A stretch of DNA of 64,000 nucleotides from Ferirhizobium litorale (GTDB taxonomy: Bacteria > Pseudomonadota > Alphaproteobacteria > Rhizobiales > Rhizobiaceae). Location of the stretch: positions 620,001 through 684,000 of the forward strand of contig JALDYZ010000002.1 of assembly GCA_030028905.1 (NCBI GenBank), read 5' to 3'. Position 1 is the first letter of the stretch, and each line of letters opens with the position of its first letter. A program made the translations under genes and the position numbers. Shown piece after piece: positions 53,190 to 61,662 of this stretch. The notes under the pieces are model-generated. The model ran no database searches. It was not told where the DNA came from and worked only from the letters and a program-made list of their open reading frames with translations.

Positions 53190-54179
53190 TCAAAGCTCAA
53201 ACTGGTAGGTCTTGGGCACGAAACGATATCCCGTTCCGACCGTTTCCACAAAGCCGACCGCCGGGAATGGCATGTGATAGCCGACGAAGGCGAGCCTGTC
53301 GGTGGCGATCATGTCGAACACCTTGCGGCGTGCCTGCGCTGCCGCTGCCTTGTCCATGTCGAAGCGGACTTCCCAGTCCGGCTGCTGCAGCGACAAGACG
53401 TAGTGGTTGGCGGTATCGGCGGTCAGCGCCATCTGCTTACCGTCCGATTCGATCAGGAAGATCATGTGCCCAGGCGTATGACCGGCCGCCATCATCGAGG
53501 TGATGCCGGTCACGACCTCGGCGTTGTCGCCGATGAAGGTAGCCTTTTCGGCAAGCGGCACGACGTTCTTGAGAACGAGGTTGTGGCCGTTTTCCGCGGC
53601 AGTGCCCTTGCGGGCGTCGTCCTTCCAGAAATCATATTCCGCCTGGCCGATGACATAACGCGCCTTCGGAAAGGCCGGCGCTCCGGCTTCCATCAGCCCG
53701 CCGATATGGTCGCCATGCATGTGGGTGACGACGACGATCGACACATCGTCCGGTGAGTAGCCGTTTGCTGCAAGGCCTTCGATCAGCCTTCCCATGCCAT
53801 CCTTGCGGGCACCTTCGCCGAGCCCGGTATCGAACAGCACCACATCGCTTCCGGTGTTGATCAGGGTCGGCGCAAAGCTGTTGACCAGCGAGTCGGTGGG
53901 CAGGAAATTCTTCTCGAGAAGGGCGGCGACATCCTCCGGCTTCTGGTTGGTGCCAAAGATCTCACCCGGATTTGGCGCAACACGCGCGCCGTCCCTGACG
54001 ACGACGACGTCGAACGTGCCGAGTTTGAAGCGATGGGTTTCGGGTGGCATTGCCTGATTGTTGTTCATTTCCGCACTGTTCTCGGCAAAAGCGTTTCCAG
54101 TGAATGCGACTGATCCGATCAGGCCCGCACCGGCTGACGCAAGCAGGGTACGACGATTGAGTTCCGACAGCTTTGACAT
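53190..54179 (-). CDS. Metallo-beta-lactamase-fold hydrolase with Tat signal
   Basis: A 329-residue exported MBL-fold enzyme. The N-terminus has a twin-arginine signal (LNRRTLLASAGAGLIGSVAF, then NAFAENS). The metal site HxHxDH is in VVVTHMHGDHIGGLMEAG near residue 150, with further His in AGHTPGHMIFL. This AttM/AiiA-like MBL group includes lactonases that degrade N-acyl-homoserine lactones, but the motif does not prove that substrate. Confidence 0.88.
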   Translation of the reverse strand: MSKLSELNRRTLLASAGAGLIGSVAFTGNAFAENSAEMNNNQAMPPETHRFKLGTFDVVVVRDGARVAPNPGEIFGTNQKPEDVAALLEKNFLPTDSLVNSFAPTLINTGSDVVLFDTGLGEGARKDGMGRLIEGLAANGYSPDDVSIVVVTHMHGDHIGGLMEAGAPAFPKARYVIGQAEYDFWKDDARKGTAAENGHNLVLKNVVPLAEKATFIGDNAEVVTGITSMMAAGHTPGHMIFLIESDGKQMALTADTANHYVLSLQQPDWEVRFDMDKAAAAQARRKVFDMIATDRLAFVGYHMPFPAVGFVETVGTGYRFVPKTYQFEL

Positions 54180-54326
54180 GGTTTCCTCCCCGTCCTAGTT
54201 GCTGGAATTTTCAGGAAAACACTGGCCGCATCTTCCGGTGGAGCACAGCGGCCCGCAAGGCCATACCGACCGATCTCACGCAGACGTGATCCGCGTCGCG
54301 AAGAAGTTCCGACCGGGTGATTGGCA

Positions 54327-55808
54327 ATGACGGTACACGGGTCTAAAGACGCCATCGGACTGGTCTTCCTCCGGCGCCCGCATCCCCTCGAGTCTCAGCG
54401 CATGAACCGCATCGTTCCTCTCATACTTGCCGTCGCCCTTTTTATGGAGCAGATGGATTCGACCGTCATTGCGACGGCGCTGCCGGCAATTGCCGCCGAT
54501 CTCGGAGTCGGTCCGATCACGCTCAAGCTGGCGCTGACCGCCTACATGGTGGCGCTCGCGATCTTCATTCCGGTCAGTGGCTGGATGGCCGACCGCTTCG
54601 GCGCCAAGCGCATCTTCCGCATGGCGATCGTCGTCTTCATGGTCGGCTCGGTGCTCTGCGCCATCTCGACCAGCCTCGTCGCCTTCGTCATCTCGCGCTT
54701 CCTGCAGGGCATGGGCGGCGCGATGATGACACCGGTCGGCCGCCTTGTCCTCTTGCGCACCACCAAGCGCAGCGAACTGGTTTCGGCTATGGCGCTGCTG
54801 ACGATCCCGGCACTCGTGGGACCGCTGGCCGGTCCGCCGCTTGGCGGCTTCATCACCACCTTCTTTTCCTGGCACTGGATTTTCCTGATCAACGTGCCGG
54901 TCGGCCTCGCCGGGCTCTGGCTGTCGGCGGTCTTCCTGCCCGAAGTGACGGCGGCGGCCCCACCGCCCATCGACATCAAGGGTTTCCTGCTACTGGCAAT
55001 CGCCGCTTCCGGCACGGTCTTCGGCCTGTCCGTCATCAGCCTGCCGGCCCTGCCGCCCATCGTCGGGGTCACGGCCACTATCATCGGGCTATTGAGCGGC
55101 ATCCTCTACATCGCTCATGCGCGGCGCCATCGCGCCCCGATCCTCAGCCTGTCGCTCTTTGCCAATCCGACTTTTCGCGCCGCATCGATCGGCGGCAGCG
55201 TCTTTCGCATATCAACCGGCGCCATTCCGTTCCTGATGCCGCTGATGCTGCAGATCGGATTTGGCCTCAACGCGTTCCAGTCCGGCCTGATCACCTTCGC
55301 CGGCGCGATCGGCGCCATCACCACCAAATTCATGGCCAAGCGCGTGTTCGCCGCCATCGGCTTCCGCACGACGCTGATTTCGGCCAGCATCGCCGCAACG
55401 CTGATGACGGTCGTCAACGGCACCTTCACGCCGGAAACGCCGCATCTCGTCATCATTGCCTGTCTCGTCGCGGCCGGCTTTGCGCGATCCTTCTTCTTCA
55501 CCGGGGTCAATGCGCTGTCCTATTCGGACATCCCGGACAACCAGGCGAGCCAGGCGACGTCGATGAGCTCGGTGCTGCAGCAAATCAGCCTGGCGCTCGG
55601 CGTCGCGGTCGCTGCCGCCATCCTCGAAGCCTCGGCGATGATCAGCGGCACGCACCTGCAACTCGCCGACTTCCACCTCGCCTTCTTCATCGTTGCGGGA
55701 CTTTCGATGGTGGCGGCACTGCCGTTCGCGGCGATGGCGCGGAGCGCGGGTGCGGCTGTCTCGGGCCACAAGCCGTCCCGCCGGCTGCAGCCGGAAAGCA
55801 GCGAATAG
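54327..55808 (+). CDS. MFS transporter, DHA2 (EmrB/QacA) family
   Basis: A 493-residue multidrug-efflux-type major facilitator with about fourteen hydrophobic segments. Family motifs are present: motif D1 LFMEQMDSTVIATALPAIA, motif A GWMADRFGAKRIF, motif C ALVGPLAGPPLGGFI. It exports drugs or lipophilic compounds against proton influx. The start is uncertain: ATG at 54327 or at 54402 directly before the first helix. Divergent to the MBL gene. Confidence 0.88.
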   Translation: MTVHGSKDAIGLVFLRRPHPLESQRMNRIVPLILAVALFMEQMDSTVIATALPAIAADLGVGPITLKLALTAYMVALAIFIPVSGWMADRFGAKRIFRMAIVVFMVGSVLCAISTSLVAFVISRFLQGMGGAMMTPVGRLVLLRTTKRSELVSAMALLTIPALVGPLAGPPLGGFITTFFSWHWIFLINVPVGLAGLWLSAVFLPEVTAAAPPPIDIKGFLLLAIAASGTVFGLSVISLPALPPIVGVTATIIGLLSGILYIAHARRHRAPILSLSLFANPTFRAASIGGSVFRISTGAIPFLMPLMLQIGFGLNAFQSGLITFAGAIGAITTKFMAKRVFAAIGFRTTLISASIAATLMTVVNGTFTPETPHLVIIACLVAAGFARSFFFTGVNALSYSDIPDNQASQATSMSSVLQQISLALGVAVAAAILEASAMISGTHLQLADFHLAFFIVAGLSMVAALPFAAMARSAGAAVSGHKPSRRLQPESSE

Positions 55809-55846
55809 ACGCGGGGTTTCAGGCTCGCCTGGTCACGGACCGAGAA

Positions 55847-56230
55847 CTACTCCGGCCGTTCGCAGACCGCCGACAGCTTGTTGCCGTCCGGATCGCGGAC
55901 ATAACAGGCGTAGAAATTTGCGTGATAGGGCCTGAGGCCGGGCTCGCCCTCGTCGGTGCCACCCGCCGCGAGTGCGGCGACATGGAACGCGTCGACCGCG
56001 GCGCGGGTCGGGGCATCGAGCGCCACCATCGAGCCGTTGCCGATCGTGGCAGCGTTCTTGTCAAACGGCAGTGTTACCCACAGGCGGCTGCGAAAGTCGT
56101 CCGCTGTACCATAGCCGATCTCCATATCGTCGGCCCGTCGGCACGTATAGCCGAGGGTGGCGAGCGCCGCGTCATAGAATGTCTTGGCGCGTGAAAGGTC
56201 GTTGGTGCCGAGCGTGATGTAGAGAAGCAT
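55847..56230 (-). CDS. VOC (glyoxalase/bleomycin-resistance) family protein
   Basis: A 127-residue VOC fold protein, MLLYITLGTNDLSRAKTFYD with a metal-binding paralogous halves pattern (DALAT... and YYACYVRDPDGNKLSAVCE like end). Members are lyases, dioxygenases or binding proteins; substrate unknown. ATG at 56230 is where homology begins. It lies 64 bp downstream of rlmE and converges on the MFS gene. Confidence 0.85.
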   Translation of the reverse strand: MLLYITLGTNDLSRAKTFYDAALATLGYTCRRADDMEIGYGTADDFRSRLWVTLPFDKNAATIGNGSMVALDAPTRAAVDAFHVAALAAGGTDEGEPGLRPYHANFYACYVRDPDGNKLSAVCERPE

Positions 56231-56294
56231 GGATTGGTACCGGAAACAGATGGGGAAGTGGTGCGTGCCATCAACACCGGAAACGGGGCGGCAA

Positions 56295-57014
56295 TCAAGC
56301 CTCGTCAGGCTGGTCTTTTCCGCTTCTGCCCTTGAAGCCCTTGGCAAGCAGGAACATTTCCACCGATTCGGCGCGCGATGACGCCGGCTTGACGTGGATC
56401 ACCTGCCGGAAATTCTGCTTCAGCATGTTGAGAAGGTCGCGCTCGGTGCCGCCCTGGAAGGTCTTCGCCAGGAAGTGCCCGCCCTCGGCCAGCACCTCGA
56501 CGGCAAAATAGGCTGCTACCTCGCACAGATGCATGGTGCGCAGATGGTCGGTCTTCTGGTGGCCAGTGGTCGGTGCGGCCATGTCGGAGATGACAAGATC
56601 GGGCTCGCCGCCGACCGCCTCCACCAGCAGGCGCGGCGCTTCGGGATCGAGGAAGTCGAGTTGCAGGATGTTGACGCCCGGCAGCGGCGCCATTTCGAGA
56701 AAATCGATCGCCGCGACGCGGATGTCCTCGTCGGTCGAATTGGTCACCTTGGCGGCGATCTGCGACCAGCTGCCGGGGGCGGCGCCGAGGTCGATGATGC
56801 GCCGCGCACCCTTCAGGATCTGGTGCTTCTCGTCGATTTCCAGCAGCTTGAACGCCGCACGGGCACGATAGCCCTCGAGCTTGGCGCGCTGCACGTAAGG
56901 ATCGTTGATGTGGCGCTCTATCCAGCGCCGCGACGACGCCTTGAGCTTGCCCTTCTTGACCTTCTGGCCGAGTTTGCGGCCCGTGCGGTTTCCGCCGATC
57001 GGTGGCTTCGTCAT
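56295..57014 (-). CDS. rlmE: 23S rRNA (uridine(2552)-2'-O)-methyltransferase
   Basis: A 239-residue RrmJ/FtsJ enzyme: basic N-terminal extension ([20 protein letters not shown]), SAM-binding [30 protein letters not shown] and [13 protein letters not shown], giving the catalytic K-D-K-E set. It methylates U2552 in the 50S A-loop. It follows the Ppx gene by 19 bp and is probably co-transcribed. Confidence 0.94.
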   Translation of the reverse strand: MTKPPIGGNRTGRKLGQKVKKGKLKASSRRWIERHINDPYVQRAKLEGYRARAAFKLLEIDEKHQILKGARRIIDLGAAPGSWSQIAAKVTNSTDEDIRVAAIDFLEMAPLPGVNILQLDFLDPEAPRLLVEAVGGEPDLVISDMAAPTTGHQKTDHLRTMHLCEVAAYFAVEVLAEGGHFLAKTFQGGTERDLLNMLKQNFRQVIHVKPASSRAESVEMFLLAKGFKGRSGKDQPDEA

Positions 57015-57033
57015 TCATCCCGTCCTGAAAAGA

Positions 57034-58596
57034 TCAACGTTGACCGCCGCGGCCCTGGCGGCGCGATCGGTTTCTGCGCCAGACGCCGTCATCGGCCATC
57101 ATGTCGGTGAGCAGCCCTTCCCGCAAGCCGCGATCGGCTACCCGCATGCGGTTCGACGGCCAGCGCCGCCGGATCGCTTCGAGAATGGCGCAGCCGGCGA
57201 GCACCAGGTCGGCGCGGTCCGGCCCGATGCACGGATTGGCGGCGCGGCCGGCAAAATCCCACGACAGGAGCTTCGACTGCATGGCGCTGACCTCGGAGTC
57301 GGACAGCCACAGGCCGTCCACCTTGCGGCGATCGTAGCGTGGCAGGTCGAGATGCACGCCGGCAAGCGTCGTCACCGTGCCCGAGGTTCCGATCAGATGG
57401 AAATCCTCCTCGATGCCGGCGCGTATCGGGTCGACCGTCGGCGGGCACTGGAATTTCGCCAGCATGCCGTCGACTTCATCGACCATCGCGGCGAAGACAT
57501 CGGGTGTCACGTCACGGCCGCCGTGGCGTTCGGAAAGGGTTACCACGCCCACCGGCAGCGAGGTCCAGTGGGTAATGTGGTTGGCAAGGCGGCTCGAGCG
57601 GTTCTCGCCGATGCGGATCACCGCGATTTCCGATGATCCGCCGCCGATGTCGAACAGCACCACCGAGCGGGCCTCGCGACCGACCAGCGACGAACAGCCG
57701 GACACGGCAAGCCGCGCCTCGGTTTCGCGATTGATGATCTCGAGCCTGAGGCCGGTTTCCGCGGTGACGCGGCTCAGGAACTCCTCGCCGTTTTCCGCCG
57801 CGCGGCAGGCTTCCGTCGCAATCAGCCGCATGCGGCGGATCTCGCGGCTCTTCAGCTTTCCGGCGCAGACGCGCAGCGCTTCCACTGCCCTGTCCATGGC
57901 TTCGGCCGACAGGCGGCCGCTGGCGCCAAGGCCCTCGCCGAGGCGGACGATGCGCGAGAAGGCATCCACCACGCGAAACTGGCCCGGCCGCGTCGGCTGG
58001 GCGATCAGCAGCCGGCAATTGTTGGTGCCGAGGTCGAGCGCCGCATAGAGATCGTTGCTGTAGACGTCCGGCCGTTCCAGAGCAGGCGCCGGCATGCGCC
58101 CGTTTCCTTCCGGCCGGGACGTCATGCCTTGAGTGGATGTCGCCTGACCCGCGGCCGCCTGCGACGAGGCGGGCCGGCCCGCGGAAGGAGCGGTCTGCGT
58201 CGGGACGAGCGGTCGTCCCTGGATGCCGCGCTTGTTGCGCTGCCTGCGGCGATTCTTCTTGGCGTTGGATGGCGCGTGATCGAGCCCGGTCTGCGAAGAT
58301 GCCGTTGCCGTTGCGGGTGCGGCCACTGCTGCCACATCCGGATGTTGGGCCACGCCCGATTTGGCGCCGCGCGAACGTCGTCGCTTGCGCTTGCGCACCG
58401 GGCCACCGGTTTCGGGATCCTGAGGACGTCCGGCCGCGCCGGAGAGCCCGGGCTGGCCTGCATGGGCAACCGCCCCCGCAGGGCGCTTGCTGCCGCCCCG
58501 CTTGGACTTGCCGCGCCGGGAGGACTTGCTCCCCTTGCGGACCGTTGCCGACGCCCCGTCTTCGTGCGGCTTCGCGCCGCTGTCGGGGTCACTCAC
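57034..58596 (-). CDS. Ppx/GppA family phosphatase with long basic N-terminal extension
   Basis: A 520-residue protein. The C-terminal ~330 residues form an actin-fold Ppx/GppA core: ALDLGTNNCRLLIAQPT (ATP-loop), IRRMRLIATEACRAAENGEE, VVLFDIGGGSSEIAVIR, and GTSGTVTTLAG. The first ~170 residues are disordered and Lys/Arg/Pro/Ser-rich, unusual for the family. It likely hydrolyses polyphosphate or pppGpp. A GTG at 58596 is the chosen start; the same frame continues open upstream to 58,761. Confidence 0.85.
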   Translation of the reverse strand: MSDPDSGAKPHEDGASATVRKGSKSSRRGKSKRGGSKRPAGAVAHAGQPGLSGAAGRPQDPETGGPVRKRKRRRSRGAKSGVAQHPDVAAVAAPATATASSQTGLDHAPSNAKKNRRRQRNKRGIQGRPLVPTQTAPSAGRPASSQAAAGQATSTQGMTSRPEGNGRMPAPALERPDVYSNDLYAALDLGTNNCRLLIAQPTRPGQFRVVDAFSRIVRLGEGLGASGRLSAEAMDRAVEALRVCAGKLKSREIRRMRLIATEACRAAENGEEFLSRVTAETGLRLEIINRETEARLAVSGCSSLVGREARSVVLFDIGGGSSEIAVIRIGENRSSRLANHITHWTSLPVGVVTLSERHGGRDVTPDVFAAMVDEVDGMLAKFQCPPTVDPIRAGIEEDFHLIGTSGTVTTLAGVHLDLPRYDRRKVDGLWLSDSEVSAMQSKLLSWDFAGRAANPCIGPDRADLVLAGCAILEAIRRRWPSNRMRVADRGLREGLLTDMMADDGVWRRNRSRRQGRGGQR

Positions 58597-58873
58597 GTAT
58601 CTGGTCCATCGCGCCGCGCTAAGCCCGGAAGGGATGCTGCAGGCGCTCTCTTGATTTTCGTTGGTGCGAAGATACCAGCGGCGTGCCCATTCGCCAACCT
58701 CTTTTTGCGGCTTCGTTTTTGCGTCTCCGCTTCCGCGATCGTGCCCGCCCTGGCCGCACATCCAAGGCGAAATCGCTTATCCAGATTTTTTTTCGGTTCG
58801 GGTATTTGCAATCCCGGCTCTTTTGGTTATAAGCCCGGCACACCGACAGGGCGTCGCCTTCGCCGCCCTCTGT

Positions 58874-58947
58874 TGGGGAATAGTTCAATGGTAGAACGAC
58901 GGACTCTGACTCCGTTAATCTTGGTTCGAATCCAGGTTCCCCAGCCA
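58874..58947 (+). tRNA. tRNA-Gln (anticodon CTG)
   Basis: A complete 74-nt cloverleaf including 3' CCA. Acceptor TGGGGAA pairs with TTCCCCA; the anticodon stem ACGGA/TCCGT holds the loop CTCTGAC with anticodon CTG (reads CAG); the T loop GGTTCGAATCC is standard. It lies at the junction between conserved chromosome and the phage-like region, a usual integration site. Confidence 0.97.
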
Positions 58948-59540
58948 GTCACTTTCTGAAATAAAATCAAATACATAATCAACCCTAGTGCCGGCGAAAC
59001 CATCAGTCCTATGTCGCGTTTTGTTGCAAGTGGCGTCGATTGATTTTCAATGACTTACAGTGGGATACGGCTACTCCACGCGACATGGAATGCAACATGG
59101 CGGGGGCGGGGTCAAATGTTGCACGCTGCTACTTATCCTAGACCGGTGTCGGCCCAAAAAAAGCAAAAAGCCGAATTAAAATCCTGAAATTGCAAATTGT
59201 CACCAAGCGGCCTGGTGCGGGGCGGCTGTTCGATCCGGGTACCATCGCCCGAATGAGTGGTGATTCCGCATAAAGTGGCCAAGATGCGTCGGCTATTGAA
59301 GACATACTCATAGAGGATCATTGCGCTTCTCCTGTGCGAGGCACAACGAACTGGATATCCGGGTGTTCCGCGGGAAGGTACGGTAGCTGCAATGCATCGT
59401 GCAACTTTCGGTGATAGCGCAAACCATTGATTGCTTATGATTGAGATAGGGAGCAGTATGCATCGTCAGTAGCAATTGAAGCGGGCGCTACTGCTTACAG
59501 GTCAGATCCTGACCTTCGCCCCAACCGAAGGAGGGCGTTT
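58948..59540. other. Gene-poor stretch after tRNA-Gln
   Basis: About 590 bp of lower-GC DNA, compared with the chromosome to the left. The only candidate gene is a 62-codon frame on the minus strand (59,133-59,321). A strong AAGGAGGG stands just before the plus-strand gene at 59,541. No integrase is seen. Confidence 0.55.
59133..59321 (-). CDS. Candidate small protein, unknown
   Basis: A 62-residue frame with a good ribosome site (CAGGAGAAGCGCA before ATG at 59321). The sequence starts MILYEYVFNSRRILATLCGI and ends FCFFWADTGLG. I recognise no family; length, composition and location beside a phage-like region make it a weak call. Confidence 0.35.
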   Translation of the reverse strand: MILYEYVFNSRRILATLCGITTHSGDGTRIEQPPRTRPLGDNLQFQDFNSAFCFFWADTGLG

Positions 59541-59846
59541 ATGTCTTCCCCCCACCCAAAACAATATCTCGAACCCGATGATTTGCGCCTGTTGAGGAAC
59601 GTGTTGAACTCCGTGGGTTTCAACGGCAGCACAACAACGGATCAAAAGCGTGTCGCTGCTCATACTATTCTGAAAGCATATCAAAACGGCATGAGAACAG
59701 CACAAATGCTATGCGCCGCCCTTGCCAACAGGAGCTCTACATCACGACGGCATTTGCCGCGCAAACAGGTGAGACCCGAAGCGCTTGATCGGTGGGAAGA
59801 CGACGGAGGTGCAATAGGTACACGATCTGCCGCGATCCCTCTATGA
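59541..59846 (+). CDS. Hypothetical protein in phage-like region
   Basis: A 101-residue frame preceded by CGAAGGAGGGCGTTT, an excellent Shine-Dalgarno. The middle is helical (DLRLLRNVLNSVGF, KRVAAHTILKAYQNGMRTAQ), the C-terminal part is Arg-rich. No family recognised. It is the only gene of ordinary length on the plus strand beyond the tRNA; it may be an accessory gene of the element. Confidence 0.6.
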   Translation: MSSPHPKQYLEPDDLRLLRNVLNSVGFNGSTTTDQKRVAAHTILKAYQNGMRTAQMLCAALANRSSTSRRHLPRKQVRPEALDRWEDDGGAIGTRSAAIPL

Positions 59847-59923
59847 GCCGGGCCTTCCTTTTCGGAACCATTTCGATCCCGTCGAGTTTAGGTAGCAACC
59901 GCTATCGAATTCCCCATCACCAG

Positions 59924-60054
59924 AGCGGTCAGGGCTCGCTGTAGCCCGAAGCCGTACCCAAGTTTCGCAGTGCGTCAACTGAGCGCAATCCCGTGCTTTG
60001 GAGATGTCGCAGTCAGCGACAGGAGGCTCTCCACCCGGAAGGGTTTCCTTTTTT
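59924..60054 (+). ncRNA. Candidate small RNA unit 1, with terminator
   Basis: Begins AGCGGTCAGGGCTCGCT, contains CCAAGTTTCGCA (59958-59969), a small hairpin GTCGC-agtca-GCGAC (60006-60020), then a 9-bp terminator stem (60022-60030 with 60040-60048, loop ccacccgga) followed by TTTTTT (60049-60054). Shares layout and several strings with unit 2. No protein reading frame fits. Confidence 0.4.
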
Positions 60055-60065
60055 ATTACGCTTAA

Positions 60066-60230
60066 AGCGGTAAGGACTCTGCGCTACCAACCCAGCCTAG
60101 AGCCCGCACCAAGTTTCGCAATAACGACAAGTGACCAACCGGGCCCCGAAATCGTCCCCGTCGAACCCGGTCTTGTCGCTAAAGCGATGGAGGGCCGCCA
60201 TACACCTAAAGGCGGTCCTCCTCTTTATTC
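60066..60230 (+). ncRNA. Candidate small RNA unit 2, with terminator
   Basis: Begins AGCGGTAAGGACTCTGCGCT, contains CCAAGTTTCGCA (60109-60120), a small hairpin TCGCT-aa-AGCGA (60076-region, at 60176-60187), then an 11-bp terminator stem (60189-60199 with 60211-60221, one G-T pair) followed by TCTTTATTC. It parallels unit 1. Confidence 0.4.
60189..60230 (+). terminator. Intrinsic terminator (end of unit 2)
   Basis: GGAGGGCCGCC (60189-60199) pairs with GGCGGTCCTCC (60211-60221); loop of 11; U-rich tail TCTTTATTC. Strong stem. Confidence 0.7.
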
Positions 60231-60295
60231 TTGTACTTTCCCCTCCGTAGGTGGTTCATTGCTCCCATTCAATTTTTTGATGTGAGGAGTGAGCT

Positions 60296-60403
60296 ATGCG
60301 CCACGAATGGGAAGCGGCATTGGCCCTGATCGTTCTTGGCGCCCTATTGATGTGGCTGTGCTCAACTGGTGGTGACCGGGACGCCGAGGTATTTGATGAC
60401 TGA
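60296..60403 (+). CDS. Tiny membrane protein (35 residues), first of an overlapping pair
   Basis: ATG after GAGGAGTGAGCT. The product MRHEWEAALALIVLGALLMW continues LCSTGGDRDAEVFDD: one membrane helix then an acidic tail. It overlaps the next gene by eight bases, in a different frame. A small holin-like or accessory phage protein is possible; no family recognised. Confidence 0.5.
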   Translation: MRHEWEAALALIVLGALLMWLCSTGGDRDAEVFDD

Positions 60404-60530
60404 ACGAAACATATTCCTGCTAGTCGTGCTTGCCGCAATCGTCGTGCTGTCGCTCTTGATGTACAACGGCACCCGGCAACACGACGCGGCGGGCGCTCCT
60501 GGCACAAACATAGAAGCAAATCCGGGCTAA
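60396..60530 (+). CDS. Tiny membrane protein (44 residues), second of an overlapping pair
   Basis: Starts in the 3' end of the previous frame (60396, overlap of 8). The sequence MTERNIFLLVVLAAIVVLSL continues LMYNGTRQ and a hydrophilic tail ending EANPG: a single helix with positive inside start. Two overlapping membrane ORFs recall dual-start phage lysis genes (holin/spanin type), but that is inference. Confidence 0.5.
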   Translation: MTERNIFLLVVLAAIVVLSLLMYNGTRQHDAAGAPGTNIEANPG

Positions 60531-60766
60531 TACCCTTTAGAACTCGGCGGGTGCATTCCGGCACCGGAACCCCGCCGGACGGCGTTTCGAATTGTGGGGC
60601 GGGATATTCGGGCGCTCGAAGCCGAAGAACAATCCTTTGTGATTTGTCACCATAGATAGCCGGCGCTTACACTCTACAGGTTCCTGGCATGGGGGGCCTT
60701 GCCAGGCTGAGAGCCCGGTGACCTACAGATGAGTGGTGGCCGGGTTCTCTCTGGTTTAGGCACCCG

Positions 60767-61192
60767 TCACGCCGCGTCCCTGGCCGCTCGCATGAACCTG
60801 CGGGCCTGATCGACGGAGATCCCGGACTTGTCTTCGATCCATAGTTGGAAATGGCCGTGGGGGAGCTGTTTTTTCACCTCCAGCAGTTCCCGGCCTAGTT
60901 CTATCATCCGATCCATTGGAACGCGCTCAGATGGCCGTGGTAGGCGTGGTTTGCGCGGAACGTCGGGTTTAGGGTCCATGCTGCTCGCCGACATCAGCTT
61001 GGTGTAGGCTACCCATGCCTGGTTACGCTGTTCGGCTGGTAGCGTTTTGAATTGCCGGACCGTCATTCCGAGCCCGAATGCCATCGGAGCAATCGCACGG
61101 TTTGGCCCGCGCATCTTGCGCAAGGCTTTCACCTGCCAGTCATTCAATGGGCGCATGACGCCCAGGCCTTCCACTTCGATCTCGGTTATCAT
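60767..61192 (-). CDS. Phage-region protein with DUF3102-like C-terminus
   Basis: A 141-residue protein. Residues ~96-141 (ELGRELLEVKKQLPHGHFQL, then WIEDKSGISVDQARRFMRAA) fit the DUF3102 pattern seen in phage and plasmid proteins. The N-terminal part (IEVEGLGVMRPLNDWQVKAL) is compact and unrecognised. AGGAG precedes the ATG, which overlaps the previous stop by four bases. Last gene of the minus-strand operon. Confidence 0.65.
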   Translation of the reverse strand: MITEIEVEGLGVMRPLNDWQVKALRKMRGPNRAIAPMAFGLGMTVRQFKTLPAEQRNQAWVAYTKLMSASSMDPKPDVPRKPRLPRPSERVPMDRMIELGRELLEVKKQLPHGHFQLWIEDKSGISVDQARRFMRAARDAA

Positions 61193-61662
61193 CCACGTGC
61201 TCCTAGTAGCGGATTCACAGCCAAGCCGCCGCTCAGGGTAAGGCCACCGCCAACAACAGCGACGACGGCCGCATGCGCTAGCGTACCCTGTGCGAGGCCG
61301 AGGAATCCGACTGCAACCCCGGCGAACCAGAGCGCGGCCACGGCCACCACCAGCCCGAGGATGCTTTTCAGCGCGTTCTTTGCGGGAACAGCCACGACGT
61401 TGACTGTAGCGCCTGCCTTGACCCTGACCCGGTGATAGTATTCCCGCTGGATGGCGTGACCGTTGATCGTGACGTGCAATCGGTATCGGTCAGTATTGAC
61501 GCCCAACGCGCTGCACTGCTCGACAATCTCGGCGATGGACTCGCCGGCTATGACCTTGAGGTGACTACGTTCCTGCGCGAATGGTGACTTGCGGAAATAG
61601 ACATCCACCGTCTCCGATGGTCCGATCATCTCTACAAAGCTTGAAGGCGTCAGATCAGACAT
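61189..61662 (-). CDS. Phage tail-like protein with beta-grasp domain and C-terminal membrane helices
   Basis: A 157-residue protein. Residues ~15-95 alternate strands in the beta-grasp (ubiquitin/MoaD-like) manner (DVYFRKSPFAQERSHLKVIA, RLHVTINGHAIQREYYHRVR, AGATVNVVAVPAKN). Then two or three hydrophobic helices (ALKSILGLVVAVAALWFAGV, AHAAVVAVVGGGLTLSGGLA) and a short NPLLGARG end. This order resembles lambda tail assembly protein gpI and the N-terminal region of tip proteins. AAGGAGG precedes the ATG. The start overlaps the Ntn gene stop by eight bases. Confidence 0.6.
   Translation of the reverse strand: MSDLTPSSFVEMIGPSETVDVYFRKSPFAQERSHLKVIAGESIAEIVEQCSALGVNTDRYRLHVTINGHAIQREYYHRVRVKAGATVNVVAVPAKNALKSILGLVVAVAALWFAGVAVGFLGLAQGTLAHAAVVAVVGGGLTLSGGLAVNPLLGARG

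Larger units (their letters stand above)
59847..60295. other. Non-coding stretch with two related terminator-ended units
   Basis: About 450 bp. A 95-residue frame here (59,998-60,285) is spurious, because it runs through two terminators. The stretch holds two tandem, similar units described separately, and precedes two tiny membrane-protein ORFs. Confidence 0.55.

Noticed and set aside
59998..60285. 95-codon plus-strand frame
   Set aside because: Passes through two intrinsic terminators of the repeated units and has no initiation signal.
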